This document shows, piece after piece, positions 11,151-24,500 of a stretch of 64,000 bases of DNA. Positions within the stretch are counted from its first letter, which is position 1. Each line of letters starts with the position of its first letter. This stretch comes from Synchiropus splendidus (Eukaryota > Chordata > Actinopteri > Syngnathiformes > Callionymidae), in NCBI RefSeq assembly GCF_027744825.2, contig NC_071336.1, positions 10,045,001 to 10,109,000 of the forward strand. Direction: 5' to 3'. The notes under the pieces were generated by a model that made no database searches, was not told the origin of the DNA, and was given only the letters and a program-made list of their open reading frames with translations. The translations under genes and the position numbers were made by a program.

Positions 11151-11631
11151 GCCATCAGAATATGCTCACGTTATTGCGTACACATCCTTAATCAGATGCT
11201 TTAAATCTGAATTGTCTCGATTTTCTTGAGTTCTCAGAAGCCGCGGGCAAAAACAAAACTAAAAGAAAAATGCCAAGAAAAAAATACATCTTAAATAAAT
11301 TAAATGAACATTTTTTATTCAATATCTTGATGGTTCAAGGCTAACTTTCCTGCTACAGAAATCACAAACCTTAATCTGCCTTTTGCATGCCTCAGAACTT
11401 GTTTGTTATTATCTTTTATGATAATGTACTGTAAAAATACATGACACAAGTTTTGTTCAAATCTGATAAACACAAGACAAAACTCACTTTAAATCGCATT
11501 GATCACCTGATCTGAATTTTAAGTGTAAAAATGGCTCTTCTTGACTGCAAAGAACATCAGAGACTTTTCTCTTCTAAAGGTTCATTATCCTCATTATTTA
11601 TGGCCGTCGTAGGGTTCGTTTTCTTTTAATC
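11151..11631. other. Non-coding sequence, no recognised feature
   Basis: AT-rich unique sequence; no gene or repeat recognised. Confidence 0.5.
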
Positions 11632-11666
11632 CTTTGTTTTAGCAGTTAGTAACTGCTAAAACAAAG
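11632..11666. repeat. Perfect 35-base hairpin palindrome
   Basis: Sixteen-base arms, CTTTGTTTTAGCAGTT at 11632-11647 and its exact complement at 11651-11666, are separated by the three bases AGT. A short (AGT)n run follows at 11667-11678. It is too short for a typical microRNA precursor; cruciform-forming DNA or the relic of a foldback is more likely. Confidence 0.85.
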
Positions 11667-12109
11667 TAGTAGTAGTAAGTCTGAACCTGCCGATAATGTG
11701 TCGACCCCGCAGAACACATATGTAACTAGACGTAACAAAACAAAGGCTCATTCACAGACCCAGTAACAGCTAATATACCTTTGGCATTTCTTACATTAAA
11801 ACATATCTTCAATATTCTGACGCTGAACCAAGTTCTGTTCTCACCACACATGCTTGTATAAAGCAGGGCGTGCGAAATTAAAACAAATCCGAAAGAGAAA
11901 TGACTGCAATCCCAACAGTGGCACGTTTAAATACCTGAATTCAAAAGAACGTTTCTTCACATATAAAAGAAAAAGTCCAGCACGCGTGAATCTTCTCTTT
12001 ATCTGGCAGGTTTTGAATGGCAGTGTTTTTCCCTTTGCAGAGAGTGTGTCGTGTCCCCACACCTGCATGTTAAAGGTAAAAGGGTTGTACATCACTGTCT
12101 CTGTGTGCA

Positions 12110-12500
12110 AGCATATGTTTTTGTTTTCCTCGCCTTTGGCTCTGTTATGAGACGCTGCCCATCCTGTCAGCTGAAATGGATGGTCGTCATTATTTATCAT
12201 GCTGTCCACTCGTCAGCCGTTTGTTGTCACCAGGCGAGCTGTCAGCAGCCACAATATGGGAATTGTGAGAATGCACTTTTGCCTGGGACCTGATAGAAAC
12301 CTAATAGCTGGGGTAATTTCGGTGCGGCGTCCTTTACGCCAAGGCGTGTGAGAGGATGACAGCTGGATGCATGGATTTAAGCTTCATCACATTCAGTATG
12401 TGTCGGGTTGCTTCTCTTTTCGGATGCCCGGCAATAATTATAAGCTCAGTGCATTGACATCTGTTCGACATCAGAGTCCGAAATCACTGCACACAAACAG
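12110..12500. promoter_or_regulatory. Candidate conserved non-coding element with TGACAG motifs
   Basis: A repeat-free stretch with three TGACAG cores (MEIS/TGIF-type homeodomain sites): complement at 12164-12169 and 12239-12244, and plus strand at 12357-12362. It also contains GGAATTGTGAGAATG and a GC-rich CGTCCTTTACGCC stretch. Overlapping open frames exist on both strands but neither looks like a protein. Assigned from motif content only. Confidence 0.3.
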
Positions 12501-13201
12501 CAGGGATTAAAATTGCAGCCTTGATGACAAAAGCCTTTTTGAAACGATGGTTAAGTTCATGTTGTAGCAACACTGTTTTCCACGCTGTTTATTGTCATTA
12601 CAGCATTTCTGAAGCAGGGCGTAACACCTGGAATAATACTTCAATGGGTTCATTCCATTTAAGTTTGATTTGTGCAACAAATACGTCTTATTTTGGCGGA
12701 ACCTCATTTTGTTGTGAGTGCAGCCCTTTTTTTTTTTTTTATGTAATTTCCATCCTCAACTTTAACAAAAAATGCTGAAATACTGAGGCAATTATTTATA
12801 TTCTATACATGAAATACGCAAACAAAAACATTAACAATTTCGAGAGGTACCTATTTGCAGACAAGATGGCCGACCTCATAACTATAAACCGGTCGTCCAT
12901 CCATCTTCTTTGTTATGTAACTGACCCTAAACACAGTCAGTATGACATCATCAACTCATTAGCATATCGACGACTCTACACAGCCAGTGAATTTGAGAAA
13001 TATAGAGTGAGAAAATGCTAATACTACTGTTTTAATTGACCTATATTTTGTACAATCACCAGATGTGAGACTGTAGGCCTAAATCACTGTGGCAAGGGAA
13101 TAAAACTCCTTTGTAGAGCAAGAACAAAAAATAGAGTGACAACACATAACTGTCTGATGTTTTTATTTTACAGCTTGTAATAAAGATCCCGCAGGAAGAA
13201 A

Positions 13202-13465
<264 letters not shown>

Positions 13466-13499
13466 TTATATAATATTTGTCACTTGTTGGAAAGGGCTT

Positions 13500-16400
13500 A
13501 TATATATATATATGCTACAGTTGATTCCAGTTATATGGCCACATGTTGAACATCCAACAAACAGCTGAGAATGTTGGACCACAACATGTCTCAGTCTCTC
13601 GCTTCTGAGAATTTCTAGACAGTTTTTCATGCTTTACCACTCAACTCACTTATGTGCATACAAGTGTGTGGCTGAATTGGTGATGTACAACCGGCAAGAT
13701 AAGAAAACTATTGGCGTAGCCTCCCTTGCTTCGTCAGGCATCAAACCAGCACAAGTTGCCACCTTCCACGTGCATGCTTCTACAGCTTTGTCTCACTGCC
13801 TCGCAGTACAGTGACATTTTTCCAGGATGCGTGAGGCCATGAATGACAACGAGGGGCTCTTAAGAATGTGTGTCGACGGAGTGGCCTGGAAGGAGGAGAT
13901 AAGAAAACGCGAGGCCATATGCTGCCCACCCCGCACATAAACACAGACATTGCCTGGGACAAAAACCCACACACATGACATTTAAAGACATTTATAACTA
14001 TTTTATAACCCCTGTGATTTGAATAATCTTCCAAATTATGACATATCCTGCAGTGGTTTGGTCAAGCTTGTTTAAGCGGCTGCACGCTCTCTCATGCTGG
14101 GGGGAAAAACAAACAATTCGTAACTCGTCTCTTTATCTTGGACAAACTACTATCGATCACAAAGCTTCTGCTTCGAGTGTTTGTCTTTTGTTTCCTTGCT
14201 TCACAGTGATTGCTTTGAACAACGGACAACTTGCCCTTGCTAACGTCACTTTCCTTTTGTACTTTTGTCTTGCCTTGAGATTTAAATAGCCTTTTCACGA
14301 CAGACGTATGTTCTGCTACTATCTTCAAGGCCCTTGCTGCCAAAATGAAGAGAAAAAAAAAGCAGTCAAGCTCTCATTTATAAGTAGTTTATTTTTATTC
14401 CTAACTCATTTTATGCCAATTCATGTTGTGACACGTTGTTGAAATGAAGCAGGACATGTGACATACCACAAATAATTATGTACCTGTCACAAAAATTTCA
14501 TTAGGCCTCATTGTTATCCCTTAAAAGTTTTTTTAAATCTATTTATAAAATATTCATAAGGCTGTAGCTTGAAAATTGTTATAGATGAAGGCATACAGTA
14601 AAGGAAAAGAAACTTCAGTGTGACCCGAACTTTGGGATGGAAGTCAATTTACTCCTCTAATTTGTATATCATGACGTCACCATGCGGCCAAGTTTTGACA
14701 GCTGCATATCCAGGTGATACTCTTCCTCATTTCTCTGACAATGACAGAGCATCATCATTGTTCATGACAAGACTGCTGCCTTTGCGGATATCCTGTGCGT
14801 ATTTTCACTTGCGTCTTTCCTCGCAGTTTTATTTTTATTTTTTTTTACCTCCACCACAATATGCAGAGTTTTGACAGAACCTGCCACCCCCACCAAGTCC
14901 GCGGACATGGTCAAGTAAAGACTCCACTCCATGTGCTGCTGATGGCCTGTCACAGCGAACGGACTCGCTGTCACTACGTAGCTACGTCACTTTCTGCCTC
15001 ACTGAACAATATTCAACACAATATAAATTCCTCCTCAGAATCTGAGTCAGTACAGTGTGCTCTCTTACTCTATGTTTCACTACTACGTGACTACAACCTC
15101 CCACATCGACTCAACAGGTTTTCAAATTCTATGTGCTCGATGACTGAATAGAAACATGCTCGCACTAAAATTGCAGGTGTCTACCTTCTACTTGTAGCTT
15201 AACTACATCAGGCTCTATATTCGCAGCTTGGCTTGTTTAAATGCAATTATACTGCAAGTTACAATTTTGCAACAATGTCACGTCGGAGAGGTAACTTGAA
15301 GTTGAAGTATTAATTTCTGTTGTGGGTATCTGCTCATTGCTACTGCTTAAATTGTTGCACTTTCTGAGTGAATTAGCTCTGCTACTAAAGTAAATTCCCA
15401 TGAACAAAATTGTGTTTTGGGCTGGATGGTGTTGGTCTTTAGCTTAGCTGAAGGTATGTTTTGCTCTTACCTGTACACGATTTCTTGATCAGCAGTGGGT
15501 GAGTGCATCTCAAAGAACACACCCTCAATCTGCAGTATTTATTTTTAAGTCTGACAACATTCAGTCGGGTTCAACTACGCATCATTTGGACCACCGTTCC
15601 ACTGAAAAACTGAATGAAACATAATGTACATTTCAACATTCTCGCCGATGCGGCCAGTCATGGTGCCACCAACACTTCAGTCTCACTTAGAGACACTGTC
15701 CTCGAAATGACTATCACTTCACTCATGTCTGTTACATTGTTCGGCAGCGTCCGTTCAGATCAAGTGTTGCCCCCTCCCGTGCGTCTTCTTGTAGTTCAGC
15801 ACTTTATTGCCGATCACTTGAAAACAAACAAGCATTTATCGAAAGTCTGCTCGCAGGTTAAGCACGGCTTTAGTGGAGCTAATTGTTGTTTTCTCCTTTT
15901 GGACTGGAATGCTTCACAGTCATTATTACGTTACAGAGAAAGACACAAACATGCACATCTGTTGCAGTGCTGACTCCCAAACCGAGTGCAGACGCTGAAA
16001 GCATTTCAAAGCTGCAGGTGCTCCCCGTCAGCCACAGATGCATATTAATATGCATAACTTTAACTCGGGGATATTTGCACAAAGATTTTCTTCACATTCT
16101 ACCTTGCACAAGCAAACACCGAACCCTCGCTCGCTGCCACGCCTCGAGGATGGTAGGTGGCAGATGGAGCCTTATCTGAAGCGCCTTGTCGCAGGATGTG
16201 CTGGCTGAAGCCTTGAGAGAAGATGTTGATCATAGGAATGAAGCAAAGATGACAGTGATCTCTCTTGGACATCCGCCCTGAGCCTCTTTCAGACTTGAAA
16301 AATGCAGCATGTTCCAAAAATGGATGGTAGATTTAGGTAATTTGGCTACAGGCTGACAAGTGCAAATGACATAATAGAGTGGAGGAAAGGCCATTAGATT

Positions 16401-19400
16401 CTGCTACAACCTAGTAATGGAAACTAGCAGAAGCTGGAGGATCAATGCCTTCACTTTAGCATCATTAGATGTCGGCACATTTGCCAATATCCCCTAAAAC
16501 CATTTAAGCTCAAACAGAATAGTTGAAGAAGTTTAACATTCCCTGATGGGTTTCTCAATAATGTAGGAGTTCAGCTAATTCCAACGACTATAAACCAATT
16601 GAGGTATTACCACCGCATTCTCAGCAACTTTACCTTCAATGAGTGAGGTGCGACTGGCCTGATGCATGGCTTTGCCAAGGTCATTCAGAATTGATTCCAG
16701 TCTTGGAGCCATCACTTCATTTTATCTTGAACAGGTTCAGGATGAGTTTCAAGACTACACATCTATTTGTTAGAGTGGATTGGAAAAAAAAAAAAAAAAA
16801 CGGTGGCATTGCAACCAGTTGTGACATGGCTGCCGCTTCCTGTTTCTTTGTATCTCAGATCATTTGCGACTATTGGTTGAAATCCAATGATATTCTGTTC
16901 TAGTTTCAATGTATTTTATTTATTTATTTATTGAATGTCTTTGACTGTTGTGTTGCACTTAGGTGCCATTTATCATCTGACTCCATTTTGAGTCAGATGC
17001 AGAGTTCATTTACATGGTAACTTCTCTGTTTCTTCTATTCACTGAGTGTTTTTGCTGTGACCTTTTCCCTCTATATATTAAACTATGCATCAACATGCAG
17101 GCGACTGACCTCAGCATCAACATTAGGTGTGGATCTCCATTTGAAAATAGTCACTATGTGGCACCTTGGGAGTGTGAATGTGTGGCTCAAACCACCATGA
17201 CACTGAAATTTGTAGATGAGAAAATGTATCAGCATTAAAGACGACCTCAAAGATACCACAGACTCATCCAAGATAGTTACTTGTTGTTCGGTCAGGACCT
17301 CAAAAAACATACTGTGGAGGATCCCAACAAGTCAAACATCGCACTACACTCACGGTGGAACGACATCCTCCCATTGTGATTGACAAGAAATGGCATCTAG
17401 TTCATGAAGCAGGAAGCATGTCACTTGTATAGAACTCTCCAAGTGATTCGAGTGCTTCTATCAGGATATGCAGAGTTTTTGATGGGAACATTAGATCAGG
17501 AAAGTGTCAGTATTTAATTTTAAAAATACAATAGTTTAGATCTGTCGCGAAAGAGTAGCAGCAGTAAATGACGACACTGACAAAGGAGGATATGCATGAT
17601 AGTTTATGGTAGATCACATTGAACTGCTGCATCAAAAGATGACATCCCCCGCAACTAACCATCTCCAGCTCTTTTTGGAAAATTCCATCGACTCAGACGT
17701 TGTGTCTGACGGCTTCTGACGGCTTGGACTCATGGACAGAGAGACTGGTACACGAGGAATGAAAAATGATACTATGAACTAGAGGCTCCAGGTGAAATAA
17801 GAGCAAGAAAACTGACAAGGCACCAAAGACAGAGTAACACCAATGGCTGACATTGGTGTTGGTGAAGGGGTGATGCTCTTTCATGTTCCAATCTCCCACC
17901 ATGCATTGATCTCACTTGGGATATACAGACAAAGAAGAAGAGTCAGCACTACAACAATTTGGAAATGCTGAAATACAGGCTGCACTTGACCCCTACAGTG
18001 GTTACTTAAAATTCCCATGACTCTTTGTTCAAGTTGCATTAATTCATCATCATTTTACACTAACAATTACAAATAGAATTGAGCTATCAATGATACTATT
18101 TTAGTTGATGTACATTATCTTCGCTCTGCCAATGTTTGTCAATAAATAAATAAATAAACTATATACACTTTTTAGAAGACACCTAGGCTGTTTCCATGTC
18201 ACAAACCTTTCATTCTTATGAAAGTACATTCAGTCCCTTCACATTTCATCATGATCAACCCACTCACAGAGAGGGCAAAAAAAAAAATACTGTCTCAGTT
18301 GTGGACAAAAACACAAACCTTTTTCCGAAACTGAATATGATACCAACTTCAGAAGGAACGGGCTAAGCTTAAAACATCAGGCCATATACATGGATATTGG
18401 ATGGAGACGCTTGGTTTTTACCAGCCTTATATGACCAATACATATTACATGTTTTCAAATAAATTCAGGTTCAGGCTGAGCAAATGACTATTGAATTGAT
18501 TTTTGTGAACTTGTAACCGAAAAGGAAGACAGACTCTAATAATAGAGTATGCTGTTGGTTATGCGGAAAGGGCTGGACAGGATCTAATTAAGACCTGTCA
18601 CCTGACAGGTTATCAATGCATGTCAGCCGTGTTATGATAAAACCAATTCACGCGGCTTATACCGCGATGATAGCTGTCGAAATGGTATAATGCCAGCTTA
18701 TTTAAGGTTTGTATTCCACTTGATGGGAAGCCATAGTCGGGAAGTGTGAGAAGGGAGTCTGCTGTTGGACTTCCATGACAATACAGCAATGCTGTGAGTA
18801 CTACATAAATCATAACGAGTAGCAGTACAAGTACTATGTATTCTTGGTCCATCTTACTCAGTAGAGAGACAATGCAAAATAAATGAAAACAAGCAGCATC
18901 TTTATCAGGGGTGAATCACCTCAACACACAGGCGCACAGGTCATTACTACTGTACTCCTTGTGTTCTATGTGAACTAGATTAAGGAAGTAAAACAGCCTC
19001 AATATAGTTATTCTACTTCTGACAAACAAAAGTGACGCTCGCCCTGAGCATTTTTCTTTTTATGATGATGCATATCCTTTTATTTAAATATATTGAATTC
19101 CTCACAGCTGCTCTGGGCCATTTGTAGTATTGACATTGTTAAGAATTCGAGGAGTACAACAAGGTGTCATAATTTAACACAGTTGTTTTTATTTAATTAT
19201 TTTCTATACCCCCTGATGTCGGTGTTAAAGCTGGGTGTAGTTCTTTTCTGGCAGAGAGGCCTATTTTCTTCAAAAAGCAACCTGAGTAGAGGTGTCGAAA
19301 CTGTCAATGTTAGCCAGCTGTGAAATAAAAATACTAATAAATAACAACAAGCAAACCTTTTTTTTGTTTGTTTGTTTTATCTACTATTGCCAAATGGCTT

Positions 19401-19600
19401 CTGACTCAAAGCGTCCCACTTTGTGTTGACACAATTCCTGCTGTTAATTGTCCTGAAACCCACCAGAATATGAATGCACAGGACCTTGCAGATAAGCGGG
19501 ATTCAACACGCATAAGAAAGGCAGGGCAAACACCATGAATACTTAAACTCATACTTTAAAAATGAGTAAAAACCCAGCGTGATTCCTAAACTTCTATTCT
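13500..19600. other. Six kilobases without a recognised gene
   Basis: Mostly unique-looking sequence. Open frames of 60-119 codons (for example 14795-15151 and 15614-15973 on the plus strand) show no protein resemblance. Minor items: poly-A of 17 at about 16785-16801, AAAT-type runs at 16915-16933 and 18143-18160, and a direct CTGACGGCTT duplication at 17706-17725. At 18593-18610 there is an ACCTGTCA/TGACAGGT inverted pair with a 2-base spacer, which resembles paired TGACAG homeodomain sites. No exon could be supported. Confidence 0.5.
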
Positions 19601-19665
19601 GGTCACGCAGCCAGTGTGATTCCAACCCGGACTTGAACTCACAACCCAGAGGTGATATTAACCTG
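19601..19665 (-). mobile_element. tRNA-like SINE fragment
   Basis: On the minus strand this reads GGGTTGTGAGTTCAAGTCC followed by GGGTTGGAATCACACTGG. It matches the B-box region and downstream body of the 'CACGGTGG' fish element seen more completely at 35012-35200. Only the middle survives. The assignment is by eye from a diverged copy. Confidence 0.4.
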
Positions 19666-20239
19666 CACGGTTTTTACACACTGCCCTGTTTTATTTTATT
19701 TTATGTATTTATTTTTTTTATGACAAGTACTTGCGGCATAGCATAATTCCTCTACCCTCAATGTGTCTGCTCCTCCAACGTCATTTGCGCATTGACAGCA
19801 ATGTAATGTCTTCGTGGGAATGCGGCCTAGCTTATGAAAGCCGAGGGTTTCGGGGGGAAAAAATGCCTGTGAAAATAATGAACATGCAGCCAGGAACCAC
19901 CATACAGATTAATGTGTGAGAACAGAATACATAATAGACATGTGATGAGTTGTGATGCCTCATCATGAGCGTGGTCAACGACAGCACGCCAAGATCTTTC
20001 CCACACTTCCTTGGACTGTTGCCCTGCAGTTCATGAAAGCATTTTTTAATTCAAACAGCGAATAATGTCTGACAACTGATTGTGAGGCAGCTGAATAACA
20101 AAGCTGCAGGGAATCAGTCCTGCGACGACTCAATCAGAACTCTTTATCATAGTCGGAGAAGCACAATGAATAAAAAGTTGTTTTTTTAGGGAGGGATGTT
20201 GGCACAAACAGAGCAATTATCTAGGTAAATAATTATACA
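19666..20239. other. Non-coding sequence, no recognised feature
   Basis: T-rich TTTTA repeats at 19688-19720, otherwise unique-looking sequence with no gene. Confidence 0.5.
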
Positions 20240-20620
20240 CCATGTGCACACTGTTGATTACATCTTTTCCTTGTCATCTGAGATGGGAGGAAGAGGATCA
20301 CTCATTGAATATGAATGAAATTAATTCCGGGTGATTTCCATTATGGCACCGAGTCATGGCCTTCGGTAAACTGCAAGGAGGGAGCGAGGTGACAGGGTGG
20401 CTGTCGCTATTTGTGGAGGTCGCTTATTTCATGACTTCCTTCACATTATGGCGAGGAAGAATTAACTCTGTTCACAGGGGGATTCACAGTGACAGAGAGA
20501 GAGCTGCTCAGTTCCCAGAGCTCATGTTCATGGGAATGCGTGACGCTGCAAAAACAAGCCATTTGGTTCAGTGTCACAGGAATGTGTTGCATTTTATAAC
20601 ATCAGGCAATGGCTATAAAC
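20240..20620. promoter_or_regulatory. Candidate conserved non-coding element
   Basis: A repeat-free stretch with GAATATGAATGAAATTAATTCC, TGATTTCCATTATGGCAC and CATTATGGCGAGG. Its complexity is higher than that of the neighbourhood. A 106-codon frame at 20356-20676 is open but not protein-like. Assigned from texture only. Confidence 0.22.
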
Positions 20621-21502
20621 GTCTGTTAAAATGCAGTATGTTATCTATGGAATCAGTAGCAAGCTTGAACTGTTGAAATGAATATGAAGCACAGGAAGAA
20701 CACAAAAAGTCCACACAGAAATCACCCAGCTCCACTCCAAATCTAGAGTTGCCACATTGTACATTCAAACCTAGAAACCAGAGGAGACGCAGTAGTGATG
20801 GAGCATCGTGAAACAGTGTCCACATTTTCAGGGCCCACTATACGGCACTCGCAAATGCACTCGCACGGCTGCTCGCAAATGTTTAGATTTCAACAACCAT
20901 TTTAACCAAGATCATTTTAAACAAATATTGCATCTCATTCGCTGGTCACTGGGACACAGCCAAAGCCATGTCAAATGTGATCAATTCAATGAGTGCCCTC
21001 AGTCTTAGGAGTATTGGGACACACTACACTTAGACGTGAACGTGCAAAACCCAGTGTTAGGGTCAAAAGCGAATGTGAAGGTGAGAAATGGGACACAGCC
21101 TAAGCTAACAGCTCAGGTAAGACAGACACCATCCAGTATAATTCCTACATCAAATGTGTTATTCCACTTAAGGTTGTTTTGTCATTGAAATAACACCTTA
21201 CTTCTTGAACAAATGCTATGGAGTAAGCTTTTTGGACAGTCAAAAGGAAACGTGAGGAGAGGGATATGATGAGGAGAGCATCAATAAATCTAACACGACA
21301 TGCGGAGGTGGTACAGAGAGGAATAAGGATACAGAACGCAGAAGTGTCAGTAGTGTAAAGGCAATGTGTCTCGCAAAGTCTTCTCAACCAGAAGTCAGAC
21401 CTCCACAGGGCGTGAATGCCGGCGTCAAAACTAAGAAACTAGGAGAGAATCTGAGAGACCTATGTTCAGTGCAGTTCAACTCAGCGGCTTCTCACTTTGT
21501 AC
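20621..21502. other. Non-coding sequence, no recognised feature
   Basis: No gene or repeat recognised; short open frames only. Confidence 0.5.
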
Positions 21503-21545
21503 GGCTTTACTTTATTAATCCCAAGAGGGGAAAACATCTTGTTGG
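21503..21545 (-). mobile_element. Possible LINE 3' tail fragment
   Basis: On the minus strand TTTTCCCCTCTTGGGATTAA is followed by TAAAGTAAAGCC. This resembles the 'TTCCCCTCGGGATTAATAAAGT' terminus shared by fish LINEs and SINEs. Only about 40 bases are recognisable. Confidence 0.35.
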
Positions 21546-24500
21546 TGAACATATGATTGGGTCATATGGTTTAGGGAGGAGAATGTGATGAGAGGAAAAC
21601 TGTGGCCAAAGCACACATTAAAGTCATGTGGAAATACATGTGGTTGTGATTTTAACTAGATACATGCAATATCCTTTTGAAAGTCAAGTGTCTTTCAATT
21701 CTAAGTTGCAGTTAGTATGAAAATATGTTCTGCTTAAGTTAACTTTTTGAAGAAAAAAAAAACAGCCATCAGTTCCAGCATAAAGAATAATGCAGATGAC
21801 AGCCAGCAGCTCGAGATGATTCGTCTATAGAGTCCTTAAAACTATACACCCAAGGCATCTTGGAATCCATTTTAAAACTGAAGCAGTCATTAAGAAGAAG
21901 TAGTGCAGCTAAGGGCCAAATTACTTCCTACTCACTGAGCTCTGAATGTGTACACACTAGTACCAATGTAATTAAATTGCAGCGAACACACATTTGCTAC
22001 AATGGTAAAACCTCGATCTTGGCAGACTCCTCTGAGTGAGTCAGAATCTTAGTGACGGTTGCCACAATTAGTCCTTCTGGTTCATACTGTTCCACATGCT
22101 GCAGGCCCTGCTAGTGGCATCAATGTCAAGGAGGGGCCTACACTCATGATCTCGACTTGCAAATGACTGTCTGCTTTCACCTCTAGCATCTAGTAGTTGG
22201 CGTTTTTGTGACATTGACAAGCTGACATTTCACTTACTTTGCATTATGTTTATCGCTTCCCATTGATTTTCTATCAAGGAGGATAGTGCGATGGTGAACG
22301 CTTCGAGATAAATGCTGGACTTGTTTGAAGTCAAAAGCCGGCACCTAGAGACTGGAAAAAAAGGCAGTACTGGATACATGGAGTTACTAACCCCTTGATC
22401 CTCATTTGATCTTTGCTTGTCTTTAAACGGTAGGATCAGTGTCAGGCTCCGGTTGAACATGGGAACAAAGGTAAGCCACTGAGTCTAAAAAAGGGATTTC
22501 AAACTCAGAATAAAAACACAAATTAGGATACATCTTGGATGCGGCTCACTCGGTGAACTTGCAAATAAGCAAGTTAACCGTTGCTCACCATGCAAGTATC
22601 ATGGATATATTACACAACTGTTCAGCACAAGTAAATAAATATCATATATTAATCTACTTTGAAACTTTAAAGGCACAACTTGCTAAATACAGTCGTCTTT
22701 ATTTCAGAAAGCATTTAGAAAATGTAGAGCATATGCAGGCGCTCTGGACCGCACGGTTCAGCAAGCTTGGCTTTTATTCTGCTTTAATAAGGTCCTGCCC
22801 ACACTTGGGTTCATTATCAGATGCAATGTATTCAGGATAAAAGAGGGCAATGGTAATTCAGGGCTTGAAAAGTGTGGAGGAGGAATTAGTGCTATGAACT
22901 GTTGGAAAATGTAATGGTATACCTGGTCAATAGTTCCAGACACGAGCAGGGAACACAAGAAAGTGACATGTGCTGAATAAATCACACACACACGTGCACA
23001 CATATATAATGTACTTACATAAGGAATATAATAGAAGGAACAAAGATACTTAAAGTAATTTTCCTCTGAAGCTGATTATTTATTCATCTGGCTATAAATG
23101 CTGTGTTTAATGGTACACTTCCTTGTTGAGGCACAATCCTTTATCAGTGTGATACAGCTCATATACCCCCTCGCATTCAGCTTAGGACAAGCTAGAACAA
23201 TTGCATGACATTTGGGAAACCAAAAAGAAAAAAAGAAAAAAAGAAATGAACAAGCAAACCAGTCCTTGTCATAGTACATCCAATATAAAAATGATAAGTT
23301 ACAAGGGACTGGGCCTTCTTTATTATGATGCTCAAGAAAAACAGGCGAGGCTTATAAATAAAAAGAGGATTCAAATATGTAAGTAGCTCCCCATGGCCAG
23401 CCACAGCTTCTACACTTGCCATTTGTCAAACATTTTAGCCTCTGCCCAGGTATATGAATAGCATCTCGCTCCTGCCAAGTAAGGCAGGTCGAAGGACTCC
23501 TTATTGAGTTCACCTCTGGAGAGGAGGGAGGCATCTCTTGTCAGTGTCCAGATGGACGCTGCCCTGTGGCCTATAAATAAAGATTGTGTTCTGACCTCAA
23601 CCCATTCTACTGGCCACCTGGCTTGGATGATTTTATGTTTTATTTTTTTATATGTTTATAACCTCTGACTTCACCAGTTTCTATAAGATCAATAAACTAA
23701 ATTCTGATGCATTTTTTTCTTCCTCTCCATAGTTTTCTAAAACATTTTTGAAGGGCGTATGAGATCTCCCAGCCTGCGACCTCCACCCAGTAGACAGTAA
23801 CGGATTACCACAGACTCTCTTAGTCCAGTTGGACCAAGACAGCAACACTTGTTCAATAAAAACAGAAGAAGAGATGTGACCACTTTATCTGCAAACTGGC
23901 CTTCATTGATCAGCCTGTCTGCAACCAGTGACAGTGTGACGGCTCCATCTGGACTCGCAGATGTTCCACTCACCTTTTTGACTTCAGAGAACCTGCAGTA
24001 CAACACATATAGCTCTTGCGACTGACAACTGCTTCTTTTTTATTTTCCTTAATTGGTCACATTGAAGATCAATACCGACCGTGAGCTTCAAGGTGACTTT
24101 TTTTCCCCCATCTATACGGACCTAGAACACTTCTCCCTGTTGGGAGATGTCGTTCGGGGCTAAGTTTGGGAAGTCACAGACCAGAAGTCCCTGCGAAGTA
24201 TCTGGGTCATGTCTCTTTCCGGTCCAACACCCTGCTATTTTGATGTCATAACTCAAAGCTCCCCTCAACACACTCTAACGTGTCTCACATTTCCCATTCC
24301 TTATTGTCTCAGTCCGTTCCCTTCCTTTTTTTTTGGCCCAATGGTTTATACGCTGTCCTAACCCCTTGTCCCTCCACACTTATCCCCCTCAAATGATCCG
24401 CGGAAAACAGCCGGGAAGGAACAGAGCCAGAGGGAACAGTAAAGTTCCTAGGCTTTTGAAACATTCCTCTTTTTCCATCAGAGAACTGGAGAGGCTGTAG

